Below the pieces are notes generated by a model, which saw only the letters and a list, made by a program, of their open reading frames with translations, was not told where the DNA came from and did not search any database. Source: Agromyces luteolus (GTDB lineage: Bacteria > Actinomycetota > Actinomycetes > Actinomycetales > Microbacteriaceae). Taken from it: 64,000 nucleotides of DNA. The stretch's first letter is position 1, and every line of letters starts with the position of its first letter. The translations under genes and the position numbers were made by a program. This document shows, one piece after another, positions 49,998-58,049 of this stretch. The stretch spans positions 434,001-498,000 of the forward strand of contig NZ_WODA01000025.1 of NCBI RefSeq assembly GCF_009729855.1, read 5' to 3'.

Positions 49998-52900
49998 TCA
50001 TCGATCGACCGGGATTCCGCCCTCCTCTCGAAGGATCACCTGCAGGGCCTTCGCCATCTCCGTCAGCTCGGCCTTGGCCGCCTCGGAGGCCTGCTTCGCG
50101 TTGGCGTTCCCGATCTGGTTGAGGAAGGAACGCAGGGCGCTGTCGGCGACCTGGGCCTTGCCCTCGGCGGAGGCGCTGAGGGCCTTCGCGATGAACGCGT
50201 CGAGGCTCTCGGCGAGGCGAGCCTCGAGCTCGCCCTCGGAGGACAGGCGCTCCACGGCTGCGGCGAGGGCGGCGTACCCTTCCTCCCCGGCCACGAAGGT
50301 GAACCGGCCCGCGCCGACCGAGTAGACGGCGAAGTCGCCCTCGATCCGCTCGAACGTCGCACGCTCGGGCGTGAGCACGGCCTGGTCGCCGTCGGTCGGC
50401 ACCCACACCTCGGCGGTGGTGTTCGCCGGAACCTCGACGGTCAGCGTGAGCCGGTCGTCGGCCTTGTCCCATCGGCTGGAGGCGAGGCCCCTGGGCGTCT
50501 GGAAGCTGCCCTCGACCCACGTGAGGTCGCCGGCCGGCTGCGGCTTGAACACGAGGGACTCGTACCCGACCGAGCCTTCGGCCTGATCGATGCCCGCGAG
50601 GCCCTTCTGGAACCACTCGACGATCTGGGCGAGGATCATGTGGTTCTTCGAGTCACCGCGGTTCCACCGCTCGCCGATCGTGGTGAACCCGTCGGGGTTC
50701 GCCGTGGTCGACTGCATGAAGTAGCCGTAACCGGGGTAGGTGTCCGTCTGCACCGCGTCGAAGAGCACGTCGCCGTTGCCCGACTCGGTGAGCTGACGCA
50801 CCACCGCAGCGAGTCCGATGGTGCCCGCGCTGAAGTGCGGGTCATCGTCGTCGCCGAACTCCTTCACGTTCCGGACGAGCTCCGCCGTGACCGAGTCGCG
50901 GTACTCCTCCGGGACGATGTCGGCGTCCAGCGCCAGCGCCTGCGCGGCCTGGGTGGCGCCGGCGGTGCCGGCCTCGCCCTCGGCCGTGTAGAAGCCGACC
51001 GAGGTGTTGAGGAAGTGCGCGTTGAATGCGTCCTTGATGTCCTCGGCCAGCTGCGCGTACTCTGCGGCGTCCTCGTCGTGGCCGGTGAGCTCCGCCATCA
51101 TGGCCATCTTGGTCATCATGACGTAGTAGCCCCACGTGCCCGAGATCCGGCCGTCGGTCTGCTCGACCGACACCCAGTCCGACAGCGCGGCATTGACGAT
51201 GTGCTCGTCGTCGCCCGTGCCCGCCTTCTCGCGGCGGATGTAGTCGACGAAGTCGACCATCCGGTCGTAGGAGCGGGTCATCGTGTCGGTGTCCCCGTAG
51301 TACTCGTACAGGAACGCCGGGACGAGGATGATGCCGTTGCCCCAGTTGATCTCGTCACCGAAGCGCCCGATGTAGCCCCAGTCGTGGACCGGGGTCTTGA
51401 GCGCGACGTTGCCGAACATCGAGGTATCGGCCCGCGACTGCCCCTCGACCAGGTGGTGCTCCGTGGTCTGCATGTACGCGTCGAACTCGAAGAGCCGGTG
51501 GAATCCGTCCATCGGCATCGTGTAGTCCGCCGGGTAGGACTGCTTCTCACGTCCCGGGCAGTCCGTGAAGGTCGACATGATCTGCGTCGCCATCGAGTAG
51601 TACGCCATCTTGTTGATGCGGTTGATCCGCTCGTTCGACGAGTCGAAGCTGCCGACATCGGGCGTACCCGCCTGGAGGCGCACCGCCGTGACGATGTCGG
51701 CCGTCGGCTCGAGGCCCTCGGGCAGCCCCTCGATCTGGACCCACTGCATGCCGAAGTAGTTGAACTTCGGCGCGTGCTGCTCGCCGCCGGCCAGACCGGC
51801 GGTGATGTAGCTGTTGAACAGGTCTCGACCGCGACCACCGGGGCCGAGCGAGGACTGGTTGACCGTGCCATCCGCGTTGAGGCTCTCCGCGGGCTTGACC
51901 TTGATCAGGGTCCCCGCGGGCAGCTCGGGCAGGTTCAGCTCGGGCCAGCCGGCCATGTTCTGACCGAAGTCGAACACCCAGGTACCCGGTGCCGGGTTCG
52001 TGATGGTCTGCGGCGTGAAGCGCTCCGCCTCGTGGATCCCCTCGCCGGCGCGCGAGACCAGCTGGGTCGCCAGGTTCGGCGGCGGCGCGATGCCGGCCGA
52101 GGTCCAGTTCACCGTCGTGCCGTCGCGCCGCGTCGCCGCATCCGTCAGATCGGCGCCCGGCTCGTTCCAGCCGACCTGCACGCGGCGGGCGTCGAAGTCC
52201 TCGCCCGCGAACCACGCGTCGGTCACCAGGGCACCGGATGCCGCTCGCCAGCTCCGATCGGAGACGATGACGTCCGTGCTGCCGTCCGTGTAGGAGACCT
52301 CGATCCGGCCGATCATGCGGGGTGTGACCGCGGCACCCGCGCTGGGGTCGCTGGCGGCGATGTTGTTGCCCGATGCGGTCACCAGTGCACCGGAGGCGTG
52401 CGCCTCGTCGAGCGCCGGCTCGAACGAGATCCCCGTTCCCAGCGGGCCGGCCGTGCCGATCCCGGTGATGACCCGGGACTCGAGGCGGTCGCCGCCGTCG
52501 CCGGTGTCGATGTTGATCGTGCCGCCGACGTGGTAGTTCGACGTGCTGCTGAGCAGGACGTTCGTCGCGCCGGCCGGGGCATCCGCCACCAGCGTGCCGG
52601 AGCCCTTGATCTGGCTCTGCCACCACGCGTAGGGCGAGGTGCGGCCGACCGCGGGGTTGTGGATCGAACGCCGGACGTAGGCCGTGCCGTTCCCGAGCTC
52701 GACGCCCACGGCGTTCTCGCCGGCCTCGAGCGCCGACGTGATGTCGTAGGCCCGGTACTCCGTCGAGAGCTGGTAGTTCGTGTTCCCGGGTGCCATGTGC
52801 TCGTCGGTGATGCTCTGGCCGTTCACCGTCGGGTAGTGCATCCCGGCCCCGGAGAGGTAGAACAGCGCCCGGTCGACGGTCTTGCCCACGGCCAGGTCGA

Positions 52901-53477
52901 ACTGGCGGGCGAAGATCGGCAGCGGGTCGGACTCGGTCCGCCCAGCCTGCTCGATCCAGCGCGCGTCACCCCAGTCGTCCTGGTCCAGCAGCCCCACCGT
53001 GAAGGTCGACGGGTCGCTCCACGCGGAGGGATTGCCGAGCGCATCCCAGACGCGCACCCGCCACGCGACCGTATCGCGCGACTCGAGGGCATCCGGGGCG
53101 CCGTACGCGACGTTGCCCTGCTGGTCGGAGTCGACCTTGCCGGAATCCCACAGCAGGTCGCCGGCTTCGAGCGCCGCGACGCTCGAAGCCGCCTCGATCT
53201 CGTAGCCGGTCTGACGATCCAGCGCGCACGCCCCGGCCACGGAGCCGTCGAAGCAGGGATTGCCCTCGGTGTCCTCCGACGTCATGATCCAGGACAGGAA
53301 CGGGCGACCGGTCCCGAGGTCGATTGGCTGGTCGGCGCGCCCGTTCACGCTGAGTCCCTCGACGGTCACGGCGAGTCGCTCCGACGGTGGAGCAGCCGAA
53401 GCCGTCACCGCGCCAAGCGGCGCCGACAGGGCGACCACGCCGGCCGCCACGAGTGATGTCATCAGGACCTTCCTCAT
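49998..53477 (-). CDS. Large secreted GH78-family alpha-L-rhamnosidase
   Basis: 1159 residues from the ATG at 53477. A signal peptide (RKVLMTSLVAAGVVALSAP, cleaved near TASA-APP) shows export. N-terminal Fn3/carbohydrate-binding-like domains (about 30-560) include an unusual insert near VLLSSTSNYHVGGTINIDTG. The catalytic barrel follows: WVFDFGQNMAGWPELNL, STFTDCPGREKQSYPAD and WVSVEQTDGRISGTWG. In this copy the DERLGW-type segment of cytosolic GH78 reads GREKQSYPAD, as in other large actinobacterial members. The last ~100 residues are a helical Ala/Glu/Lys-rich tail without LPXTG. Translation looks coupled to a 28-codon ORF immediately upstream. Confidence 0.92.
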   Translation of the reverse strand: MRKVLMTSLVAAGVVALSAPLGAVTASAAPPSERLAVTVEGLSVNGRADQPIDLGTGRPFLSWIMTSEDTEGNPCFDGSVAGACALDRQTGYEIEAASSVAALEAGDLLWDSGKVDSDQQGNVAYGAPDALESRDTVAWRVRVWDALGNPSAWSDPSTFTVGLLDQDDWGDARWIEQAGRTESDPLPIFARQFDLAVGKTVDRALFYLSGAGMHYPTVNGQSITDEHMAPGNTNYQLSTEYRAYDITSALEAGENAVGVELGNGTAYVRRSIHNPAVGRTSPYAWWQSQIKGSGTLVADAPAGATNVLLSSTSNYHVGGTINIDTGDGGDRLESRVITGIGTAGPLGTGISFEPALDEAHASGALVTASGNNIAASDPSAGAAVTPRMIGRIEVSYTDGSTDVIVSDRSWRAASGALVTDAWFAGEDFDARRVQVGWNEPGADLTDAATRRDGTTVNWTSAGIAPPPNLATQLVSRAGEGIHEAERFTPQTITNPAPGTWVFDFGQNMAGWPELNLPELPAGTLIKVKPAESLNADGTVNQSSLGPGGRGRDLFNSYITAGLAGGEQHAPKFNYFGMQWVQIEGLPEGLEPTADIVTAVRLQAGTPDVGSFDSSNERINRINKMAYYSMATQIMSTFTDCPGREKQSYPADYTMPMDGFHRLFEFDAYMQTTEHHLVEGQSRADTSMFGNVALKTPVHDWGYIGRFGDEINWGNGIILVPAFLYEYYGDTDTMTRSYDRMVDFVDYIRREKAGTGDDEHIVNAALSDWVSVEQTDGRISGTWGYYVMMTKMAMMAELTGHDEDAAEYAQLAEDIKDAFNAHFLNTSVGFYTAEGEAGTAGATQAAQALALDADIVPEEYRDSVTAELVRNVKEFGDDDDPHFSAGTIGLAAVVRQLTESGNGDVLFDAVQTDTYPGYGYFMQSTTANPDGFTTIGERWNRGDSKNHMILAQIVEWFQKGLAGIDQAEGSVGYESLVFKPQPAGDLTWVEGSFQTPRGLASSRWDKADDRLTLTVEVPANTTAEVWVPTDGDQAVLTPERATFERIEGDFAVYSVGAGRFTFVAGEEGYAALAAAVERLSSEGELEARLAESLDAFIAKALSASAEGKAQVADSALRSFLNQIGNANAKQASEAAKAELTEMAKALQVILREEGGIPVDR

Positions 53478-53560
53478 GGCGCGATCACCGCGCTCGATCC
53501 CGACCGGGAGCGCCGTCCACGACGGCCCCCTCCGGCTCCGGCGATCAACAACATGCTCAT
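53474..53560 (-). CDS. 28-codon leader ORF translationally coupled to the secreted GH78
   Basis: The ATG at 53560 follows AAGGAG with a seven-base spacer, the best ribosome-binding site in this region. The peptide starts MSMLLIAGAGGGRRGRRSRS and continues for eight more residues. It ends in a TGA that overlaps the GH78 ATG (ATGA), while that ATG itself has no clear Shine-Dalgarno sequence. This is the layout of a coupled upstream ORF. A regulatory or merely coupling role is inferred. Confidence 0.55.
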   Translation of the reverse strand: MSMLLIAGAGGGRRGRRSRSGSSAVIAP

Positions 53561-53617
53561 ACTCGCACTCCTTCGTGGCGGGTTGCAGGGTTTGGAACAC
53601 AGCCGGGATTGAACAAC

Positions 53618-53631
53618 TTGAATGGATTCAA
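53618..53631. promoter_or_regulatory. Palindrome upstream of the secreted GH78
   Basis: TTGAATGGATTCAA is a perfect 14-bp palindrome 58 bp upstream of the leader ORF start. It is AT-rich in a GC-rich genome and is a candidate operator for the GH78 promoter. Confidence 0.5.
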
Positions 53632-54063
53632 TCCGTTCGGCCGCCACTCTTCCCGGTGTCGCGGCGTTCGTCAATAGCAATCGGCGAACTGCTTTTGATG
53701 CTTGACATTTGCCGGTCCGCACCGAAAAGGCGCGTGAGGAGCGCGGATTCTTGAGCCACATGAACGCGTTCAGGCAGAACTTGTCACTCGCTGAACAGTT
53801 CAGGTCAAGCGAAGTTCCCCACAACTGCGGCGAACCACGGCATCGGGCTCACCGTGCTCCGCATCTCTCCGCCCCGCGGACGCGAGCGCGATCTGAACAT
53901 GTTCAGCGCCCTCGGGAGCGGAGCAGGTCCGCTCGGGGCGGCCTCGGAAGACGTGCGCGTATCCGGAAATGCCCGGGTCGACGACGCCGCGACGGCAGTG
54001 GCGAAGCGCATCGCGAGCATTCGAGGCGACCAGAACTTCCCATCGCTCCGTTGAGACCCGTTC
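53632..54063. other. Intergenic region with three GTTCA palindromes
   Basis: No convincing gene. Three palindromes of one type occur: TGAACGCGTTCA (53761-53772), CTGAACAGTTCAG (53790-53802) and CTGAACATGTTCAG (53893-53906). They suggest a multi-site operator for an unidentified dimeric regulator. A 66-codon plus-strand frame at 53854-54054 ends in VAKRIASIRGDQNFPSLR, which has coding flavour, but its start region overlaps the third palindrome and I do not trust it as a gene. Confidence 0.45.
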
Positions 54064-54756
54064 TCAACGTCGGCGGATCGCCACGGGCGCATCGCGCGTC
54101 ATGGCTCGATACAAGGCCTCGTCATCCGGAGGCGTTGGCAGCGAGGGCGTGGGCGCCCCCTCTGCGGCGAATCCCCTGATGAGGTGCCCGATCAGCCTGC
54201 GCCAGCTCTCGGGCGCTTCGGATGCCGTTGCGGCGACGACACCGGCGTTGGCGAATAGCACGAGGATGAGGTCCTGGGACGTGAAGTCGTCTCGAAGGTG
54301 ACCGGTGCTGCGGGCTCGTTCGACCACCTCGAGGAAGCCCTCGTACGCCTGGACGCGGCGCGCCTCGAAGTCCGCTGATCCGGGAAGCGCGGTCGTGAGC
54401 ACGTCGGCGAATCCGCGGTCGCCGGCCTGCATCTCGCACACGGTGATGACGTAGCGGATGAAGCCCCACCAGGCGTCGTCCTCGGCCAGAGCCTCCTGCG
54501 TGGCGAGCACGTACGCGTCCATCTGCTCTGCGAACGCCGCGCTGACCAGATCGGGAACGGTCGCGAAGTGGCGGAAGAGCGTGGCCTTGCCGACTCCCGC
54601 CTCGCGGGAGACCGCCGCCATCGAAATGCCCAAGCCCTCGGTCGCGTACAGCCTTCGAGCAGCCGTGAGGATCCGCTGTCGATTGCGCTGGGCGTCAGCC
54701 CGTCGTTCGGCCGCGCCCTCGCGCGTCGATGCCTTCCGCACCTCCGGGAATTCCAT
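54064..54756 (-). CDS. TetR-family regulator
   Basis: 230 residues from the ATG at 54756; the ATG at 54765 is equally possible, and the longer open frame upstream crosses the divergent promoter. HTH: RILTAARRLYATEGLGISMA then AVSREAGVGKATLFRHFATV. The C-terminal domain resembles the TetR C-terminal family with YEGFLEVVERARSTGHLRDD. It is divergent from an SDR gene; two direct copies of an operator-like sequence of the form A(A/G)CGG-N5-CCGTT lie between them. It is therefore probably an autorepressor and SDR repressor. Confidence 0.9.
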   Translation of the reverse strand: MEFPEVRKASTREGAAERRADAQRNRQRILTAARRLYATEGLGISMAAVSREAGVGKATLFRHFATVPDLVSAAFAEQMDAYVLATQEALAEDDAWWGFIRYVITVCEMQAGDRGFADVLTTALPGSADFEARRVQAYEGFLEVVERARSTGHLRDDFTSQDLILVLFANAGVVAATASEAPESWRRLIGHLIRGFAAEGAPTPSLPTPPDDEALYRAMTRDAPVAIRRR

Positions 54757-54772
54757 GGCAACCATCGTACTA

Positions 54773-54827
54773 AGCGGTCCGCCCGTTCCATTTATGTTAG
54801 GCTCGTCCCGGAAACGGATCGCCCGTT
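54773..54827. promoter_or_regulatory. Two tandem TetR operator candidates between TetR and SDR genes
   Basis: Two 25-bp direct repeats, identical at about 21 positions, are spaced exactly 40 bp apart. Their cores are AGCGG-TCCGC-CCGTT (54773-54787) and AACGG-ATCGC-CCGTT (54813-54827), each an inverted repeat with a 5-bp spacer. They flank a TATGTTAG sequence that could be the shared promoter region. Confidence 0.65.
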
Positions 54828-54853
54828 CCATTTGTGAAGGGAATGACGGAATC

Positions 54854-55531
54854 ATGCCAGCTATTGCCATCGTCGGCGCCGGTCCGGGACTCGGCCTTGC
54901 GATCGCCCGAACCTTCGGTTCCAGGGGCTTCGACGTCGCGCTGATCTCCAGGAATCAGGGCACGCTCGATCGCCTTGTGGGACAACTCGAGGTCGACGGG
55001 ATCACCGCTGCGGCGTTTCCGGCCGACGTGCTCGACCGGTCGGCGCTCAGGCAGGCGCTCGCATCCGCTGCCGATGAGTTCGGTCGAATCGACGTCCTCG
55101 AGTTCTCCCCCGTCGCCAAGGGCCAGGACGAGACGGTGCTGTCAACCCCGTCGGAAATGACACCGGAGAACACGCAGCTGCAGATCGAAGCGCAACTCTA
55201 CGGCGCAATGACGGCCGCGCAGGCGGTGCTGCCGGCGATGAAGGAAGCCGGCGCCGGAACGCTGTTGTTCACCACGGGAGCGGGATCCGTGAACCCGGTT
55301 CCGATGATCGCGAACGTCAACGCCGCCGCGGCGGCGCTTCGCAACTGGGCGATGAATCTCAACCTGGAGCTGGCCGATTCCGGCGTGTACGCGGTTCACG
55401 TCGGAATCGATGTCTCGATCGATGTCGCGTCGGTCCCCGGGTTTCCGACCGCGCCGGCGTCCGAGATCGCGGCGGCCTACTGGGATCTGCACCAGGCGCA
55501 GGAGCACGCCGAGTTCATCTTCCGTCGATGA
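54854..55531 (+). CDS. SDR-fold protein lacking the YxxxK motif
   Basis: 225 residues. The cofactor loop AIVGAGPGLGLAIARTFG is intact and FPADVLDRSALRQAL marks the second strand. VLEFSPVAKG replaces the NNAG motif and NVNAAAAALRNW replaces Y-x-x-x-K, so the classical catalytic Tyr/Lys are gone. LLFTTGAGSVNP keeps a serine in a different setting. Related proteins are annotated as SDRs in many actinobacteria and may have a different chemistry or sense NAD(P)H. The gene overlaps the next small gene by four bases (ATGA) and is controlled from the TetR-bound divergent region. Confidence 0.82.
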   Translation: MPAIAIVGAGPGLGLAIARTFGSRGFDVALISRNQGTLDRLVGQLEVDGITAAAFPADVLDRSALRQALASAADEFGRIDVLEFSPVAKGQDETVLSTPSEMTPENTQLQIEAQLYGAMTAAQAVLPAMKEAGAGTLLFTTGAGSVNPVPMIANVNAAAAALRNWAMNLNLELADSGVYAVHVGIDVSIDVASVPGFPTAPASEIAAAYWDLHQAQEHAEFIFRR

Positions 55532-55821
55532 CCTCCGGGGATGTCCTCCGGGCGCCGTTGCGAGTCGGCGCGAGGATCCTCCTCGCCCCGGAGCACACAG
55601 GCCTCATGGCTCCGGCGTGGGCGGTGGTCGAACTGGTCGACCGAATCGAGGATCCGACTCCGCTGCCGTGGAGCGCGGGGGCGGACCATCGGTGGCGTGT
55701 CGGCTACAGGACCACCGTGGTCGACTCGCGCGGTGACGTCGACGAACCCCTCGGACTGATCTGGGTCGACGACGACGCCCGCGACGCGAACGGAATGTTG
55801 CTCTCAGCCGATCGCTCCTGA
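55528..55821 (+). CDS. Small hypothetical protein coupled to the SDR-like gene
   Basis: 97 residues in an ATGA overlap with the upstream gene. The sequence looks like a compact beta-rich domain (RVGARILLAPEHTGLMAPAW, ELVDRIEDPTPLPWSAGADH, RWRVGYRTTVVDSRGDV, LGLIWVDDDARDANG) without a signal peptide or cysteine. I do not recognise the family. Tight coupling suggests it works with, or is regulated like, the SDR-like protein. About 100 bp of non-coding sequence follow. Confidence 0.7.
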   Translation: MTSGDVLRAPLRVGARILLAPEHTGLMAPAWAVVELVDRIEDPTPLPWSAGADHRWRVGYRTTVVDSRGDVDEPLGLIWVDDDARDANGMLLSADRS

Positions 55822-55927
55822 CGATCGATCAAGCTGGCGCAGACTCGGCGCGGCGGAAGCCCGGGCGAGCGTCTTCATCCCGCACGATGTCCGCCGCCGC
55901 GCCAAGGGTCGCGTTCGACTGGGCTGC

Positions 55928-56302
55928 TCAGACGCCGGCGAGCTGCACGAATCGGCCGATGGCGATGAACAGGGCCACGGCGAGCATTGTGACGTTGAAC
56001 GGGGTGACCTTGGCCTCCCCGCGCCGCACGTGCGTGACGATGGCGCTGACCTGCACGATCACGAGTCCTGTCGCGGCCAACGGCGTCAGCACCGGGAGGA
56101 TGCCCGTCGCCCAGGGCACGATGAGACCCACCGCGCCCAGAAGCTCGACGGCGCCGATGAGCTTGATCGTCGCGGGCGCGAAGTCCTCCGTCCAGGGCAG
56201 CATCGACTTCAGCTGCGGCTTCGGGCGAATGAGCTTGATCAGGCCGGCGGCGAGGTAGGCGGCGGCCAGGATGCCGGAGGCGATCCAGAGAGCGATATCC
56301 AT
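55928..56302 (-). CDS. DoxX-like membrane protein
   Basis: 124 residues, four transmembrane helices: LWIASGILAAAYLAAGLIKL, IKLIGAVELLGAVGLIVPW, VLTPLAATGLVIVQVSAIV and VTMLAVALFIAIGRFV. The spacing and the L-I-R-P-K-P loop fit DoxX/DoxD-like proteins, which are small quinone- or thiol-linked membrane proteins often co-transcribed with redox enzymes. It is the last gene of the minus-strand run that starts at the quinone oxidoreductase (58982), 19 bp after the NAD(P)-binding gene. Confidence 0.85.
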   Translation of the reverse strand: MDIALWIASGILAAAYLAAGLIKLIRPKPQLKSMLPWTEDFAPATIKLIGAVELLGAVGLIVPWATGILPVLTPLAATGLVIVQVSAIVTHVRRGEAKVTPFNVTMLAVALFIAIGRFVQLAGV

Positions 56303-56321
56303 GGGGGTTCCTTCGTTCGGT

Positions 56322-56963
56322 TCAGTTGCTGATGGCGGGGGCGGCGTCGAGGTAGGTGTCGTCGACGACTTGCGAAGCGGTGAACGCGGCGATGTCGGCG
56401 CGGCTGATCGCGAACCCGATCGAGTTCTGCCCGTAGAACCCGACGCGGAGGGCGTCGCGCTTGGGGGTGTCCTTCGGGGCAGTGAAGCGGACGATCGTCC
56501 AGCGCACTCGTGCTTGCATCACGAGGTCGGTCATGCCGATGAGTTCGGCGTAGGCGCGTGGCAGGAAGGTGCGGCCGAGGAAGCGGATGAGGCGCGTCTG
56601 CAGGGTGGGTCTTTCACGCGGATCGAGGATGCTGGGGGTGCCGTGGCCGATATACCGGGTGACGCCGTGGCGACGCATGGCGGTGAGTATGTGGCCCGTG
56701 CCCTCGACGAGTGGCAGCCCCGTGGCGTGCCGGTCCATGCTCGGGCCGAGGGCGCTGACCACGACGTCGGATCCGGCGACGGCGGTGTCGATCGCAGTGG
56801 CGTCGTCGATCTGTCCCACCACGACCGACACTGCTCCCGCCCAGCGGTCTGGGACCTTGGCGGGGTTGCGGACGTAGGCGGTGACGGCGTGCCCACGCTC
56901 GAGGAGTTCGTCGACCGTGAGTGCCCCGATGGCGCCGGTCGCGCCGAAGACCGTGACGTTCAC
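56322..56963 (-). CDS. NAD(P)H-binding (NmrA/atypical SDR) protein
   Basis: 213 residues. NVTVFGATGAIGALTVDELL gives the glycine loop, YVRNPAKVPDRW the cofactor edge, and VVVSALGPSMDRH, VTRYIGHGTPS and WTIVRFTAPKD follow the atypical SDR pattern. It is similar in type to the protein at 33792-34439 but clearly distinct. Its ATG overlaps the stop of the luciferase-like gene upstream (ATGA), so the two are translated together. The role is probably NADP-dependent reduction or redox sensing. Confidence 0.88.
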   Translation of the reverse strand: MNVTVFGATGAIGALTVDELLERGHAVTAYVRNPAKVPDRWAGAVSVVVGQIDDATAIDTAVAGSDVVVSALGPSMDRHATGLPLVEGTGHILTAMRRHGVTRYIGHGTPSILDPRERPTLQTRLIRFLGRTFLPRAYAELIGMTDLVMQARVRWTIVRFTAPKDTPKRDALRVGFYGQNSIGFAISRADIAAFTASQVVDDTYLDAAPAISN

Positions 56964-57979
56964 GACCCGAGCACCTGTCGTACTGCCGGGGCGACCCGTT
57001 CCCCGAAGCGGCGGATGGAGTCGTGCACCATCGTGCGAGGGAGTCCGCCGAGGTCGACCTGCCCGAGGAAGCGGTCGGCGCCGAGCTCTGCCCGGAGGTC
57101 GAGGATCTTCTCCGCGATTTCCCGGGGTCCGCCGACCATGAGCGCGCCCCGGCGCGCGGTCAGCATCTGCGCCCCGGCAGGGTCGACCCGCCAGCCGCGA
57201 CCACCATTGGTCTCCGGGGCCAGGTACCGCTGGTAGTACGGGAAGAACTCCTCCAGTGCGGTCTCCTGCGATTCGCCGACATAGAAGTGGCTGGTGATGC
57301 CGACCTTCAGCACCTCATCGCCGTGACCGGCCGCCCGCCCCGCGGCGCGGTAGAGCTGCACGAGACGCTTCGCGTGGTCCAGAGTGCCGCCGATGAACCC
57401 GAGCGCCATCGGCAGCCCGAGCGCTCCGGCGCGCTGGGCGCTGGACGGGGTGCCACCCACGGCCACCCAGATCGGCAGGTCTGGACGTGCCGACGGATTG
57501 GGCGCGGCGTCCACGAGCGGCGACCGGTGCGCACCCTCCCAGGTCACGCTGTCCTCATCGCGGAGCCGGAGCAGCAGTTCGAGCTTCTCCGCGAACAGTG
57601 AATCGAGGTCGTGGAGGTTCTCACCGAACAAGGCGAACGGTTCGGCGAACGCGCTTCGCCCGGCGTAGATCTCCGTCCTGCCGTGGCTGATGAGATCGAG
57701 CGTGGCGAAGTCCTGGTAGACCCGGACCGGGTCCAGGACCGACAGCACCGACGCCGTCGTGGTGAGTCGGATCCGGTCGGTCGCCTGGGCGATCGCGGCG
57801 AGGTTCACGGCCGGCGATGACACGGCGAACTGCCGCGAATGATGTTCGCCGACCCCGAAGACGTCCAGCCCCGCCCGCTCCGCCGCGACGCCGTACGAGG
57901 TGATGTCGTCCGTGCGAGACGCGGCCGTGTCGCCGCCGGGTGCGTAGATGTCACCGAGGGAGAAGATTCCGAGTTCCAT
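56960..57979 (-). CDS. LLM-class flavin-dependent oxidoreductase
   Basis: 339 residues, (beta/alpha)8 luciferase-like fold. LDVFGVGEHHSRQF and SSPAVNLAAIAQATDRIRL are typical of FMN-dependent LLM enzymes, as are DLISHGRTEIYAGRSAFAEPF and PIWVAVGGTPSSAQRAGALG. The final segment KILDLRAELGADRFLGQVDL closes the barrel. It is a monooxygenase using reduced flavin; the substrate is unknown. Its stop overlaps the next start. A 70-bp gap separates it from the quinone oxidoreductase upstream, so a common four-gene transcript is likely. Confidence 0.93.
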   Translation of the reverse strand: MELGIFSLGDIYAPGGDTAASRTDDITSYGVAAERAGLDVFGVGEHHSRQFAVSSPAVNLAAIAQATDRIRLTTTASVLSVLDPVRVYQDFATLDLISHGRTEIYAGRSAFAEPFALFGENLHDLDSLFAEKLELLLRLRDEDSVTWEGAHRSPLVDAAPNPSARPDLPIWVAVGGTPSSAQRAGALGLPMALGFIGGTLDHAKRLVQLYRAAGRAAGHGDEVLKVGITSHFYVGESQETALEEFFPYYQRYLAPETNGGRGWRVDPAGAQMLTARRGALMVGGPREIAEKILDLRAELGADRFLGQVDLGGLPRTMVHDSIRRFGERVAPAVRQVLGS

Positions 57980-58049
57980 GAATGGGTGGTCCTTCCGTCG
58001 CGCGATGGTGCGGGCCGCACTGCGGCCCGCACACCGTCGCGAGTCAGCG

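Noticed and set aside
49983-53456. A 1157-codon plus-strand frame over the secreted rhamnosidase
   Set aside because: Antisense shadow; no domain and biased composition.
53854-54054. A 66-codon plus-strand ORF ending in RGDQNFPSLR
   Set aside because: The ending looks coding-like, but there is no RBS, the start overlaps a palindrome and no family is recognisable.
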